This document shows, one piece after another, positions 9,192-19,217 of a stretch of 64,000 nucleotides of DNA. The stretch is from NCBI GenBank assembly GCA_017501345.1, contig JAFVXC010000042.1:62001-126000 (forward strand), given 5' to 3'. This DNA comes from Clostridia bacterium (GTDB taxonomy: Bacteria > Bacillota_A > Clostridia > Oscillospirales > CAG-272). How positions within the stretch are numbered: position 1 is the stretch's first letter; the number at the start of each line of letters is the position of its first letter. The translations under genes and the position numbers were made by a program. The notes under the pieces were generated by a model that saw only the letters and a list, made by a program, of their open reading frames with translations, was not told the origin of the DNA and did not search any database.

Positions 9192-9227
9192 GTTCTCAGG
9201 GACTTCCAATTGGAAGTCCCTGAGAAC
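9192..9227. repeat. 36-bp perfect palindrome between gyrA and the lipoprotein gene
   Basis: GTTCTCAGGGACTTCCAA followed directly by its exact complement. It lies just beyond the gyrA stop codon and could form an 16-bp or longer RNA hairpin acting as terminator or mRNA stabiliser. The core (GGGACTT / AAGTCCC) recalls the inner stem of the composite repeat family at 11778, 15317, 24031, 57975 and 61567, of which it may be a diverged single-stem member. Confidence 0.75.
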
Positions 9228-9247
9228 GTCCGAGAAAGTGTCTCGGA

Positions 9248-11749
9248 TCACTCCTCTGCTTCAGCAGTTTCTTCAACTGCTTCTTCCATTTCTTCCTCTT
9301 CCTCTGATTTTTCGATCAGCGTAAAGTTCACGATCCTCTGATCCTTCTGCGTGCGCATCACAATAACGCCCGATGCGCTTCTTGAGTAAACGGGGATCTC
9401 GGAGGCGTGGGTTCTGACGATCATACCCTCGTCGGTGATCATCATCAGGTCATCCTCCTCGGCAACCGTATTGATACCGGTCAGATAACCCGTCTTATCG
9501 CTGATGTTGTGACAGGTCACACCGAAGCCTCCGCGGGTCTTCATCTGGCGGAAATCCTCAAAGTCAACGCGCTTGCCGTAGCCCTTCTCGGTCACGGTGA
9601 GCAGCTTCTTCTCGTCGTCAACCAGCGTTACACCGACAACGTAATCGTTTTCACGAAGCGTAATACCGCGCACACCGCGCGCGCCTCTGCCCATACAGCG
9701 GACGTTTTCCTCGGAGAAGCGGACCGCCATACCGTTGTGGGTCGCAATGATGAGATCGTCGTGTCCCGTGGTGTGGTGGACGGACAGAAGCTCGTCTCCC
9801 TCGTCAAGATCGATCGCGATCTTGCCGCCCTTACGCTGATATGCGAATTCGGACAGACGGGTACGCTTGATGACACCCATCCTCGTTACCATCATCAGGT
9901 AATCCTCACCCTCGAAATCGGGAACCGAGATCATCGCCGTGACCTTTTCACCCTCGTTCATATCGATGATATTGACAATGTTCGAGCCCTTCGCTGTTCT
10001 CGACGCCTCGTTGATGCGGTATGCCTTGACCGACTGCACGCGTCCTCGGTTCGTAAAGAGCATCAGGAAGCTATGGCTGTGGACCGAAACAACGCGCTCG
10101 ATGTAGTCCTCCTCCTTCGTACCCATACCGATAATACCCTTACCGCCGCGTCTCTGTGCGGAGTAGGTATCGGCGGGCTGACGCTTGAAGTAGCCTGCGT
10201 GCGTCATCGTAATGATGCAATTGTGCTTTTCGATCAGATCCTCCGCAACGATCTCCTCCTCGACGGGAATGATCTCGGTGCGGCGCTCGTCCGCGTACTT
10301 GTCGCGGATCTCGAGCATTTCCTTCTTCACAATGTCGCGAACCTTGTTCATATCGGCAAGAATCGCCTCAAGCTCCTCGATCAGTGCGTGGAGACGTGCA
10401 AGCTCGTCCTCTACCTTTTGGCGTTCGAGACCGGTGAGCTTTCCGAGCGTCATTTCGACGATCGCCTGCGCCTGCACGTCGTCAAGCCCGAATCTTTCGC
10501 AAAGAATGCGCTTCGACTCGGGGATCGACGGAGAGGTCTTCATAATCTGAACGATCTCGTCGATGTTATCCATCGCGATCTTATAGCCCTCGAGGATGTG
10601 CGCGCGTGCCTTCGCTTTTGCAAGATCAAACCTTGTGCGGCGTACGATGACCTCCTCTTGATGGCGGATGTAATGGTCAAGGATCTGCGGCAGGGAGAGA
10701 ACCTTCGGCTCTCCGTTCACGATCGCAAGCATATTGACAGGACAGGTATCCTGAAGCTGGGTATACTTATAAAGCTGATTTAGAATGATCTGACCGTTCG
10801 CGTCCTTCTTATAATCGACAACGATGCGCATACCGTGTCTGCCCGATTCGTCGTTGACGTTCGTGATGCCCTCGATGCGCTTATCCTTTACAAGATCGCC
10901 GATCGTTTCACACAGATGCGCCTTATTGACCTGATAAGGGATCTCGGTAAAGATGATGCGGTGCTTTTCCTCCTCAATGTGAGCCTTCGCCCGCACCATA
11001 ATACGACCCTTACCCGTTGTGTACGCCTCGAGGATGCCGTTCATACCGTAGATCGTCGCAGCGGTCGGGAAATCGGGGCCCTTGATGTATTCCATCAGCT
11101 CGGGAACCGTGGATTCGGGATTGTCCATACGGAAGATCGTCGCATCGATGACCTCTCCGAGATTGTGGGGGGGAACGTAGGTAGCCATACCGACCGCAAT
11201 TCCGACCGAGCCGTTAACAAGCAGGTTCGGGAAGCGGGAGGGAAGGACAGAGGGCTCCTTTCGGCGGTTGTCAAAGTTCGGCACAAAGGGCACGACGTCC
11301 TTTTCGAGGTCGCGCATCATTTCGTCCGATATCTTCTCAAGTCTTGCCTCGGTATAACGGTAAGCAGCCGCTCCGTCTCCGTCCACAGAGCCGAAGTTTC
11401 CGTGTCCCTCTACAAGCGGATAGCGGAGCGAGAAGGGCTGTGCCATACGGACCATTGTGTCGTATACGGCAGAGTCACCGTGCGGATGGTACCGACCGAG
11501 CACGTTACCGACCGTGGTCGCCGACTTATAAAAGGGTCTGTCGTGCGTGAGATGATCCTCGTACATTGCAAACAGAATTCGTCTCTGACCCGGCTTCATA
11601 CCGTCTCTTACGTCGGGAAGCGCACGGGAAATGATGACCGACATCGAATACTCGATGAAGGACTTCTTTACCTCGCGCTCCATTGCTATGTCTACTATTT
11701 TCTGATCCGGAAATTCAATGTTTTCGTTTTCCGTGTGCTTGTTCTTCAT
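9248..11749 (-). CDS. gyrA: DNA gyrase subunit A
   Basis: 833 residues, typical for GyrA. It cuts and rejoins DNA in the A2B2 gyrase that introduces negative supercoils. Seen: the N-terminal winged-helix/tower region with [19 protein letters not shown]; catalytic tyrosine at about residue 132 (AAYRYTEAR); and a C-terminal beta-pinwheel with repeated blades, including the GyrA box QRRGGKG near residue 570. The quinolone region reads [10 protein letters not shown], with Ser and Asp at the two positions whose changes usually give resistance, so wild-type-like there. The tail is a very acidic [12 protein letters not shown] run. RBS AAAGG precedes the ATG. It follows gyrB, with a composite stem-loop repeat between them. 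Confidence 0.98.
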   Translation of the reverse strand: MKNKHTENENIEFPDQKIVDIAMEREVKKSFIEYSMSVIISRALPDVRDGMKPGQRRILFAMYEDHLTHDRPFYKSATTVGNVLGRYHPHGDSAVYDTMVRMAQPFSLRYPLVEGHGNFGSVDGDGAAAYRYTEARLEKISDEMMRDLEKDVVPFVPNFDNRRKEPSVLPSRFPNLLVNGSVGIAVGMATYVPPHNLGEVIDATIFRMDNPESTVPELMEYIKGPDFPTAATIYGMNGILEAYTTGKGRIMVRAKAHIEEEKHRIIFTEIPYQVNKAHLCETIGDLVKDKRIEGITNVNDESGRHGMRIVVDYKKDANGQIILNQLYKYTQLQDTCPVNMLAIVNGEPKVLSLPQILDHYIRHQEEVIVRRTRFDLAKAKARAHILEGYKIAMDNIDEIVQIMKTSPSIPESKRILCERFGLDDVQAQAIVEMTLGKLTGLERQKVEDELARLHALIEELEAILADMNKVRDIVKKEMLEIRDKYADERRTEIIPVEEEIVAEDLIEKHNCIITMTHAGYFKRQPADTYSAQRRGGKGIIGMGTKEEDYIERVVSVHSHSFLMLFTNRGRVQSVKAYRINEASRTAKGSNIVNIIDMNEGEKVTAMISVPDFEGEDYLMMVTRMGVIKRTRLSEFAYQRKGGKIAIDLDEGDELLSVHHTTGHDDLIIATHNGMAVRFSEENVRCMGRGARGVRGITLRENDYVVGVTLVDDEKKLLTVTEKGYGKRVDFEDFRQMKTRGGFGVTCHNISDKTGYLTGINTVAEEDDLMMITDEGMIVRTHASEIPVYSRSASGVIVMRTQKDQRIVNFTLIEKSEEEEEMEEAVEETAEAEE

Positions 11750-11777
11750 TGATTGTCAACCTTTCTTCGGGATGATT

Positions 11778-11959
11778 GGGGCTCTGCCCCTAACCCCGCA
11801 CGAAAACTTTTTGAAAAAAGTTTTCGTGACTTTCAAAAACTTTTAAAAAAGGATTTTTTTCGTTATTCTCCTCAAAAACTTTCAGAGAAACGTTTTTGAA
11901 GATTCTTAAGAAACTTTTTCCAAAAAGTTTCTTAAGTGGGGTTTGGGGCAACGCCCCAA
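11778..11959. repeat. composite double stem-loop repeat, copy 1 (gyrB-gyrA spacer)
   Basis: Four hairpins in mirror order fill the gyrB-gyrA spacer. Outer GC hairpin GGGGC-TCT-GCCCC (11778-11790). Inner hairpin with arms CACGAAAACTTTTT / AAAAAGTTTTCGTG (11799-11828). An AT-rich linker of about 75 bases. A second inner hairpin with arms CTTAAGAAACTTTTT / AAAAAGTTTCTTAAG (11905-11936). A second outer hairpin TTGGGGC-AAC-GCCCCAA (11943-11959). The same architecture recurs at 15317, 57975 and 61567, and half of it at 24031. It lies between two genes that should be co-expressed, so it may affect the GyrB:GyrA ratio or be a non-autonomous mobile element. Confidence 0.85.
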
Positions 11960-11967
11960 ATAATAAT

Positions 11968-13938
<1,971 letters not shown>

Positions 13939-13943
13939 TTATC

Positions 13944-14204
13944 CTATATTTCGTAATTCGTTTTCATTCTTCCGACCAGTGCAGACGGTGAAAACTGCGA
14001 AAAGCATATTTTGTAAAGTCCGTTCTCGGTGTAGAGCACGAAGGATTTCGGAAGCTCGTCGCCCGCGGATTCGACCATTTTCTTTCTGTCAGCCGAGGAG
14101 AGAAATTTTTTCGTAATTTCGGACACCGTCGCCGTATCGGCGTCAAATATACCGAGCACGTCTCTCTTTTTGACCGATCTCTTATTTCCGAGGAATAGGA
14201 ACAT
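13944..14204 (-). CDS. remB: RemB-like extracellular matrix regulator (YaaB family)
   Basis: 86 residues from MFLFLGNKRSVKKRDVLGIFD. Its start (a Phe-rich beta strand then RDVLGIFD) and position between recF and gyrB match B. subtilis YaaB/RemB, which in that species helps activate biofilm matrix genes. The rest (SFVLYTENGLYKICFSQFSPSALVGR) fits the DUF370-related family. The ATG overlaps the recF stop by one base (TAATG), with GGGAGG seven to eight bases upstream inside recF, so it is translationally coupled to recF. The frame is open further upstream to 14267, but that would overlap recF without need. Confidence 0.85.
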   Translation of the reverse strand: MFLFLGNKRSVKKRDVLGIFDADTATVSEITKKFLSSADRKKMVESAGDELPKSFVLYTENGLYKICFSQFSPSALVGRMKTNYEI

Positions 14205-15304
14205 TATAAGTACCTCCCGTTTTCCACGCGGATGATCCTTGCTCCGTCGTCGTGTACCTTTTCGCACGAGGTCATAATGACCTGCCTTTCCTTGATACAG
14301 GAAAGGAGATACGCGCGCCGACGCGCGTCAAGCTCGGACAAAACGTCATCAAACAGAAGGATTGGATATTCGGTCGTCATTCTTTTGCTGATCTCTCCTT
14401 CGGAAAGCTTCATTGCAAGGGCGAGCGACCTCTGCTGTCCCTGCGACGCAAAAATACGCGCGGGCTTATCGTTCAGCAGGATGGATACGTCGTCTCTGTG
14501 CGTTCCCCAAAGCGTCGTCCCGGCACCAATCTCTCTGTCGTGATGAGAGAGCAGAAGCTGTGCAAAGCTCTTTTCGATCAAATTTTCGTCCTCATAGTCG
14601 TCCTCTTCGCGGTGCGCCGTTCCGACGTAACGGAAGGAAGGCGTTTCATTTCCTCCCGTCATTTCCGAAAAGTACGCACGTGCGTTTTCGTCGAGCATCC
14701 GAACGTAGGAAAGCCTCGTCTTCGCGATTGACGCTGCCTCCCTTGCAAGCTGAAGAGACCAGAATTCGATCGTATCGCGAAACGTCCTCGGATCGTCCTC
14801 CGCTTTCTTCAAAAGCGCATTTCTTTGCTTCAATATCTGATTGTACCGCTGAAGTGATCGCAGATACATCGGACGAAGCTGACAGATCGCAACGTCGAGA
14901 TAATTTCTCCGAAGCGCGGGTCCCTCCTTCACAAGGAGAAGATGCTCGGGACAAAACAATACCGCCCTGAAATTTCCAACAAGCTCCGACAGGGTCTCTA
15001 CACGGCATCCGTTCTCCATCGCCGTCCGCGGCGCACCGTCACGAATGCTCATCGTGATATTCTGTTTTCTGAGGGAATCGGTAAAGTCGAGCGATATCTC
15101 ACACGCTCTCTGTCCAAAGCGTATCATTTCAGAGCTTTTCGCCCCTCTGAAGCTCTTTCCTATGGCTATGTAATAGATCGCCTCAAGAAGATTCGTCTTC
15201 CCCTGGGCATTATCGCCGTACAGAATATTCACTTCGGGAGCAAAGGTAACCTCCGCCCGCTCGACGTTGCGAAAATCCCTTACGCGTATTTCGTTACATA
15301 TCAT
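14204..15304 (-). CDS. recF: DNA replication and repair protein RecF
   Basis: 366 residues, as usual. RecF binds ssDNA-dsDNA junctions and helps load RecA at gaps. Seen: Walker A GDNAQGKTNLLEAI near residue 35; the QRFRN-like opening VRDFRNVERAEVTF; signature region FASQGQQRSLALAMKLSE; and Walker B ILLFDDVLSELDARRR near residue 320. It lies between dnaN and remB. The bases before the ATG (CACAACAGCT) contain no convincing Shine-Dalgarno sequence; the upstream mRNA is instead the composite stem-loop repeat. No S4-domain yaaA-type gene lies between dnaN and recF, although many Firmicutes have one there. Confidence 0.97.
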   Translation of the reverse strand: MICNEIRVRDFRNVERAEVTFAPEVNILYGDNAQGKTNLLEAIYYIAIGKSFRGAKSSEMIRFGQRACEISLDFTDSLRKQNITMSIRDGAPRTAMENGCRVETLSELVGNFRAVLFCPEHLLLVKEGPALRRNYLDVAICQLRPMYLRSLQRYNQILKQRNALLKKAEDDPRTFRDTIEFWSLQLAREAASIAKTRLSYVRMLDENARAYFSEMTGGNETPSFRYVGTAHREEDDYEDENLIEKSFAQLLLSHHDREIGAGTTLWGTHRDDVSILLNDKPARIFASQGQQRSLALAMKLSEGEISKRMTTEYPILLFDDVLSELDARRRAYLLSCIKERQVIMTSCEKVHDDGARIIRVENGRYL

Positions 15305-15316
15305 AGCTGTTGTGAT

Positions 15317-15558
15317 TCGAGGCTTTGCCTCGAGCTCCGATCAAGAAGCTTTTTTCAAAAAGTTTCTTGTTAATCTTCAAAAACTTTTTTCAAAATTAAT
15401 TTTGTTTTTATCCAAAAACTTTTCAAGAAACAATATTTTCGATATTAAAAATTAAAATCTGCGGTCTAAAGTCAACTTTCTTTTTTGTAGAAAGTTCTTG
15501 AAGGTCAAGGAAACTTCTTAAAAGAAGTTTCCTTGTGGGGTTTGGGGCAAAGCCCCAA
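15317..15558. repeat. composite double stem-loop repeat, copy 2 (dnaN-recF spacer)
   Basis: Same mirror layout as the gyrB-gyrA copy. Outer hairpin TCGAGGC-TTT-GCCTCGA (15317-15333). Inner hairpin CAAGAAGCTTTTT / AAAAAGTTTCTTG (15342-15369). An AT-rich linker of about 135 bases. Inner hairpin CAAGGAAACTTCTT / AAGAAGTTTCCTTG (15506-15535). Outer hairpin TTGGGGC-AAA-GCCCCAA (15542-15558). The element begins five bases after the dnaN stop and ends 13 bases before the recF start, filling the whole spacer. Confidence 0.85.
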
Positions 15559-15563
15559 TTCAA

Positions 15564-16712
15564 TCATTCCTTGATGCGAACGGGGAGGAGCATAAAGATA
15601 TCCTCCGAATCCTCATTGGGATCAACAGGCTCGACGTTAATGCTCGAGATGGGGGAGGACATCGAAACCTTCACGCACTTCGTATCACACGCGCGGATGG
15701 TATCGATGAGGAATCGGTTATTGAAGGCGATCGTGAGATCGTCTCCATCCTGATCGATATCAATCTCATCATAGGTGCTTCCTGCCGCGGAGGTCGCCAT
15801 GATTTTCAGAATACCGTTTGCAAAATTGAGCTTAACGTGAGAGCGAACGCTTCCCGCAATGCGCTCCTCGGTAACAAGAGCTGCTCTCTCAAGTGCGGAA
15901 ATGAAGGATCCCTTATCTATTTCCGCAAAGATGCGGTGGTTACGCATCAGAATGCGGTCATAATCAATATAATCACCGTCCACAAGACGGGAGAAGAAAA
16001 CGATATCGTCGATCTCGAACACAATAAACTTACGGGACAGATGAATACGAACGTCCTCCTCCTCTCCGTCCGAAAGGAGACGCTGCAGCTCGTTCACGGT
16101 CTTTACGGGAACGATAAAGGAGAAGCTCATCTCGCTATTGTCCTCACTCTTGTTTTCGACCGGAGTCTGCACGGTGCAGCGCGCGAGCTTGAAGGTATCG
16201 CAGGATACGAGGTGAAGGGTATTTTCAGTCACACGGAAAAAGCATCCGTTCAGCACGGCACGCTGATCATTCGTTCCCATTGCGAACGCCACCTTCGAGA
16301 GCATCTTCTTGAGGATGCCCTGACCGATCGAGAATCCCTTCTCGGTCTTAAGACGAGGGATCGTCGGGAAATCTTCACCCTTCATCGCGTTCATTTTATG
16401 GGAGGACTTACCGGAATAAATGCAAGCGATCATCTTGTCGTCGACCTCAAGCGTGATCTCCTCGCCCTCCATAACCTTCAGAGTCTGCATAAACTTCTGT
16501 GCGGGGATCGAATAAAGCCCTTCCTCGTCAACACGAGCACTGATCTCGCGGCGAACACCCTTTTCGGTGTCATATGCGGTCAGAATACAAACGTCGGGAC
16601 TTTTTGCCTCGATCAGGATTCCCTCGGTGGTGGGGAAGGAGGTCTTACCGACGGCACACATCATAGGAGAGATCGCCTCGATGGCTGCAGCTCTGCTCAT
16701 CGTAATTTTCAT
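15564..16712 (-). CDS. dnaN: DNA polymerase III sliding clamp (beta subunit)
   Basis: 382 residues from MKITMSRAAAIEAISPM, somewhat longer than the usual ~365-375. Three clamp domains can be traced: the N-terminal TEGILIEAKS segment, the middle FAMGTNDQRAVLNGCFFRV segment, and the C-terminal ending MLLPVRIKE, the usual M(L)PVR motif of the clamp. It encircles DNA and tethers polymerase III. The ATG at 16712 is the conventional start; a TTG at 16718 (two codons earlier) lies at a better distance from AGAAAGG and may be used instead. It follows dnaA and the candidate origin on the same strand. Confidence 0.97.
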   Translation of the reverse strand: MKITMSRAAAIEAISPMMCAVGKTSFPTTEGILIEAKSPDVCILTAYDTEKGVRREISARVDEEGLYSIPAQKFMQTLKVMEGEEITLEVDDKMIACIYSGKSSHKMNAMKGEDFPTIPRLKTEKGFSIGQGILKKMLSKVAFAMGTNDQRAVLNGCFFRVTENTLHLVSCDTFKLARCTVQTPVENKSEDNSEMSFSFIVPVKTVNELQRLLSDGEEEDVRIHLSRKFIVFEIDDIVFFSRLVDGDYIDYDRILMRNHRIFAEIDKGSFISALERAALVTEERIAGSVRSHVKLNFANGILKIMATSAAGSTYDEIDIDQDGDDLTIAFNNRFLIDTIRACDTKCVKVSMSSPISSINVEPVDPNEDSEDIFMLLPVRIKE

Positions 16713-17490
16713 AATCAAAAATAACCTTTCTGAAAAAATAATTCTGTAAAAAATCGCAAATATTCAAAGAAAATACCTCACAGCATCTCCGCTGTATTTT
16801 TGTACGCGCCTCGCGCGCATAGACAGAACGGTAGAATGTATAGGTTTTAGTAGAATTAGTAGTAGGGACGCCTGAAAAGTGGAAAAGCTCGTTGAATCCT
16901 TTCAGAGAAAGCCTTCCGGCAAATAAAAGGCTGTGAAAAACTCGTGGAAAAGAGAAGAGGAATGAATAAGAAAAATGTGGGAGAAGAATTTGACGATTCT
17001 CTTTTTTCGGTTCTCTTATCCGGAAAAACACGAAGAATAAGGAATTTCCGGAAAAATTCGATTTTCTGTGGAAAAGAGTGAATGATTTTGTATATTCTTC
17101 TCAGTGGAAAAAGAGAGGGGAAGGAAGAAGGAATAAACCCCAAAAATGAAAATGTGAGGAAAAAGATCGGACTTTTCCACAAGATGAGAAAACAAGAAAA
17201 AATAATTTACGGGAATAGAGCGAGTCCCGTCTCGTGAAAGAAAAAATAAATCTCTCCGCTTATTTTTCAGTCGAGGAAGGAAAGGAATTTCAGAAGAAAA
17301 TGATAGAGCGTAATGAAGATTTTATAAACAATCCACAGGGTTTTCCACAAGATGTGGAAAATTGTGGAGAAAACCTTAAAAAGTCCTCTGAAAAACCAGG
17401 AATATCTGTTATAAAAGGCTGTCAGATTTTGAAACATAATGAAACACCGCCCTTTTATAAGAAATGAATTTGAAAATTGAAAAGCCCCAA
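16713..17490. other. candidate replication origin (oriC) between dnaA and dnaN
   Basis: A 778-bp purine-skewed, AT-rich region with no convincing gene. It holds a tight cluster of DnaA-box-like 9-mers at 17329-17371: CAATCCACA (17329), TTTTCCACA (17341), TGTGGAAAA (17353) and TGTGGAGAA (17363); the last three each differ from TTATCCACA/TGTGGATAA by one base. Further single-mismatch boxes lie at 17067 (TGTGGAAAA) and 17173 (TTTTCCACA), and weaker GTGGAAAA sites near 16878, 16944 and 17104. Genes immediately left of dnaA all point left and copA points right, as expected at an origin. A 77-codon frame at 17234-17467 was judged spurious. The exact unwinding element is not clear. Confidence 0.7.
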
Positions 17491-18999
17491 TCAGTCGTTG
17501 TTTTTCAGTGCCTTCAGCATTTCACTGACCTGGAAGCTGTACGCGGTATCGGAAAGCATACGCCGTTCTACCGTCTCGCAGGAGGCTATGACCGTTGTAT
17601 GGTCGCGGTTGAAGAGCTTACCGATATTCGGAAGCGACATTTCGGTGACGTTGCGGATGAGATAGACTGCGACGTGACGCGCCGTTGCGATATCCTTCGT
17701 GCGGCGGGCGCCGACCATATCCTCCTTCGAGATGCCGAATCGCTTTTCTACCATTCCGAAAACGCGGTCGATCGTCACACTGACAGGCTCCTCGCTGCCC
17801 ATAAATTCGGTGATGCAGGACTGTGCCATCTGCATTGTGACGGGCTCTCCCGTAAGAAAGGTCATTGCACTCAGCTTCTTCGTCACGCCCTCGAGCTGAC
17901 GGATGTTAGAACGGAGATTTTCCGCAAGGAACATCAGGATATCGTCGCTGACGGTAAGTCCCGACGACTCGCATTTCTTTTTGAGGATCGCAATGCGAAG
18001 CTCAAGATCGGGTGGCTGAATGTCGGCGATCAGGCCCCATTCAAAGCGCGTTTTCAGTCTGTCCTCAAGCGTCTTGATCTCGCGGGGAGGACGGTCGGAG
18101 GTCAGAATGATCTGCTTATGATCCTCGTAAAGTGCGTTGAAGGTGTGGAAGATCTCCTCCTGCGTTGAGTTCTTGCCTGCAACGAACTGAATGTCGTCGA
18201 TCAGAAGAACGTCGCAGTTGCGGAATTTGTTGCGGAATTCGGGCATTGCCGAGCGCGCGATGCTTTCGACAAGCTCATTGGTAAATTCTTCCCCTCGGAT
18301 ATAGCGGATATTCACGCCGGGGCTGCGCTTACGGATGCAGTTGAGAACGGCGTACATCAGATGCGTTTTTCCAAGCCCGCTCTGTCCGTAGATGAAAAGA
18401 GGATTGAAGTTCGACGCAGGATGCTGCGTTACCGCGATGCAGGCTGAGTGAGCGAATTTGTTTGAAGAGCCTACGATAAAGTTTTCAAAGGTGTATTCGT
18501 ACGACGATGCGGGAAATACCGATCCCTGCTGCTTCGGAAGAAAATAATCCTTTGTAAGAGGGGATACGGGCTCCTCTCCCTCGCGGAAGGGGTAGATGGC
18601 GGCGTCCTCCTCGGGGGTGAGGGGACGGGTCTCCGAGATATCAGGCTTTTTCGTTTTGATCGTCTTAAAGAGAAAAGCAGGCGGCTCCTCCTCGTCGGGG
18701 TCGAGATTGCGGATCTGACGCTTAAGCTTTTCGACGTCGGTGGGCTCGCCGTCGAACACGAGATAAACGCGAACAGGGAAGCCGAGCGCTTGCTCGAAAG
18801 CCTTTTCAACGCCCTCGCGGTATTTCGTGTTGATCGCGTTGTATTTGAATCCCGAATCGGTGGCAAGCGTTACCTGCTCGTCGTCGAGATCGCGGATGCG
18901 AACGTCCTCGAAGATGATCTCGAGGATCGAGAGTGGGTAGATATCCGCGAGTTTGTTTTTTGCAAGATCCCAAAAGCGGTCAAGCTGTTTTTGTTGCAT
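17491..18999 (-). CDS. dnaA: chromosomal replication initiator DnaA
   Basis: 502 residues. Domain I (about 1-85) carries the helicase-loading region. An acidic, poorly conserved linker (about 85-150) follows. The AAA+ domain has Walker A YGQSGLGKTHL near residue 205 and Walker B LLIDDIQFVAGK near 265. The C-terminal DNA-binding domain shows the DnaA signature SLPNIGKLFNRDHTTVIAS near 460-480. It binds DnaA boxes and opens oriC. RBS AAAGGA lies about 10 bases before the ATG. A consensus promoter lies upstream (19050-19078). Unlike many Firmicutes, rpmH/rnpA are not found upstream; the neighbour on that side is a divergent copper ATPase gene. Confidence 0.98.
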   Translation of the reverse strand: MQQKQLDRFWDLAKNKLADIYPLSILEIIFEDVRIRDLDDEQVTLATDSGFKYNAINTKYREGVEKAFEQALGFPVRVYLVFDGEPTDVEKLKRQIRNLDPDEEEPPAFLFKTIKTKKPDISETRPLTPEEDAAIYPFREGEEPVSPLTKDYFLPKQQGSVFPASSYEYTFENFIVGSSNKFAHSACIAVTQHPASNFNPLFIYGQSGLGKTHLMYAVLNCIRKRSPGVNIRYIRGEEFTNELVESIARSAMPEFRNKFRNCDVLLIDDIQFVAGKNSTQEEIFHTFNALYEDHKQIILTSDRPPREIKTLEDRLKTRFEWGLIADIQPPDLELRIAILKKKCESSGLTVSDDILMFLAENLRSNIRQLEGVTKKLSAMTFLTGEPVTMQMAQSCITEFMGSEEPVSVTIDRVFGMVEKRFGISKEDMVGARRTKDIATARHVAVYLIRNVTEMSLPNIGKLFNRDHTTVIASCETVERRMLSDTAYSFQVSEMLKALKNND

Positions 19000-19049
19000 A
19001 TTGATCTATCCTTTTTTTGAAAATCGCTTTATAATAATATATATATTAT

Positions 19050-19078
19050 ATTATAACATATATACATATTTTTTTCAA
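19050..19078 (-). promoter_or_regulatory. dnaA promoter
   Basis: On the minus strand TTGAAA, 17 bases, TATAAT, about 50 bases upstream of the dnaA start. The surrounding 19020-19110 is extremely AT-rich and could also serve as an unwinding region. Confidence 0.7.
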
Positions 19079-19144
19079 GTGTTTTTTATAATAAGATCGA
19101 TAAAATTTGTAAATTTTTATGAAGGATCCTACGGGATAAAGCAC

Positions 19145-19173
19145 TTGACACGTAGATTTTTTTATATTATAAT
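19145..19173 (+). promoter_or_regulatory. copA promoter
   Basis: A perfect consensus: TTGACA, 17 bases, TATAAT, 45 bases before the copA start. No CsoR- or CopY-type operator was identified around it. Confidence 0.8.
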
Positions 19174-19217
19174 AAAAACAGTTATGAGGAAGGAATCGTA
19201 GAGGAAGGAGTGGTGAT

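Noticed and set aside
17234..17467. 77-codon frame inside the dnaA-dnaN spacer
   Set aside because: It spans the DnaA-box cluster, is rich in Lys/Glu/Asn as expected from the base composition, and has no good RBS.
19020..19110. AT-rich tract upstream of dnaA as the origin unwinding element
   Set aside because: It fully contains a consensus dnaA promoter and no DnaA-box-like sites were found next to it; kept only as a possibility.
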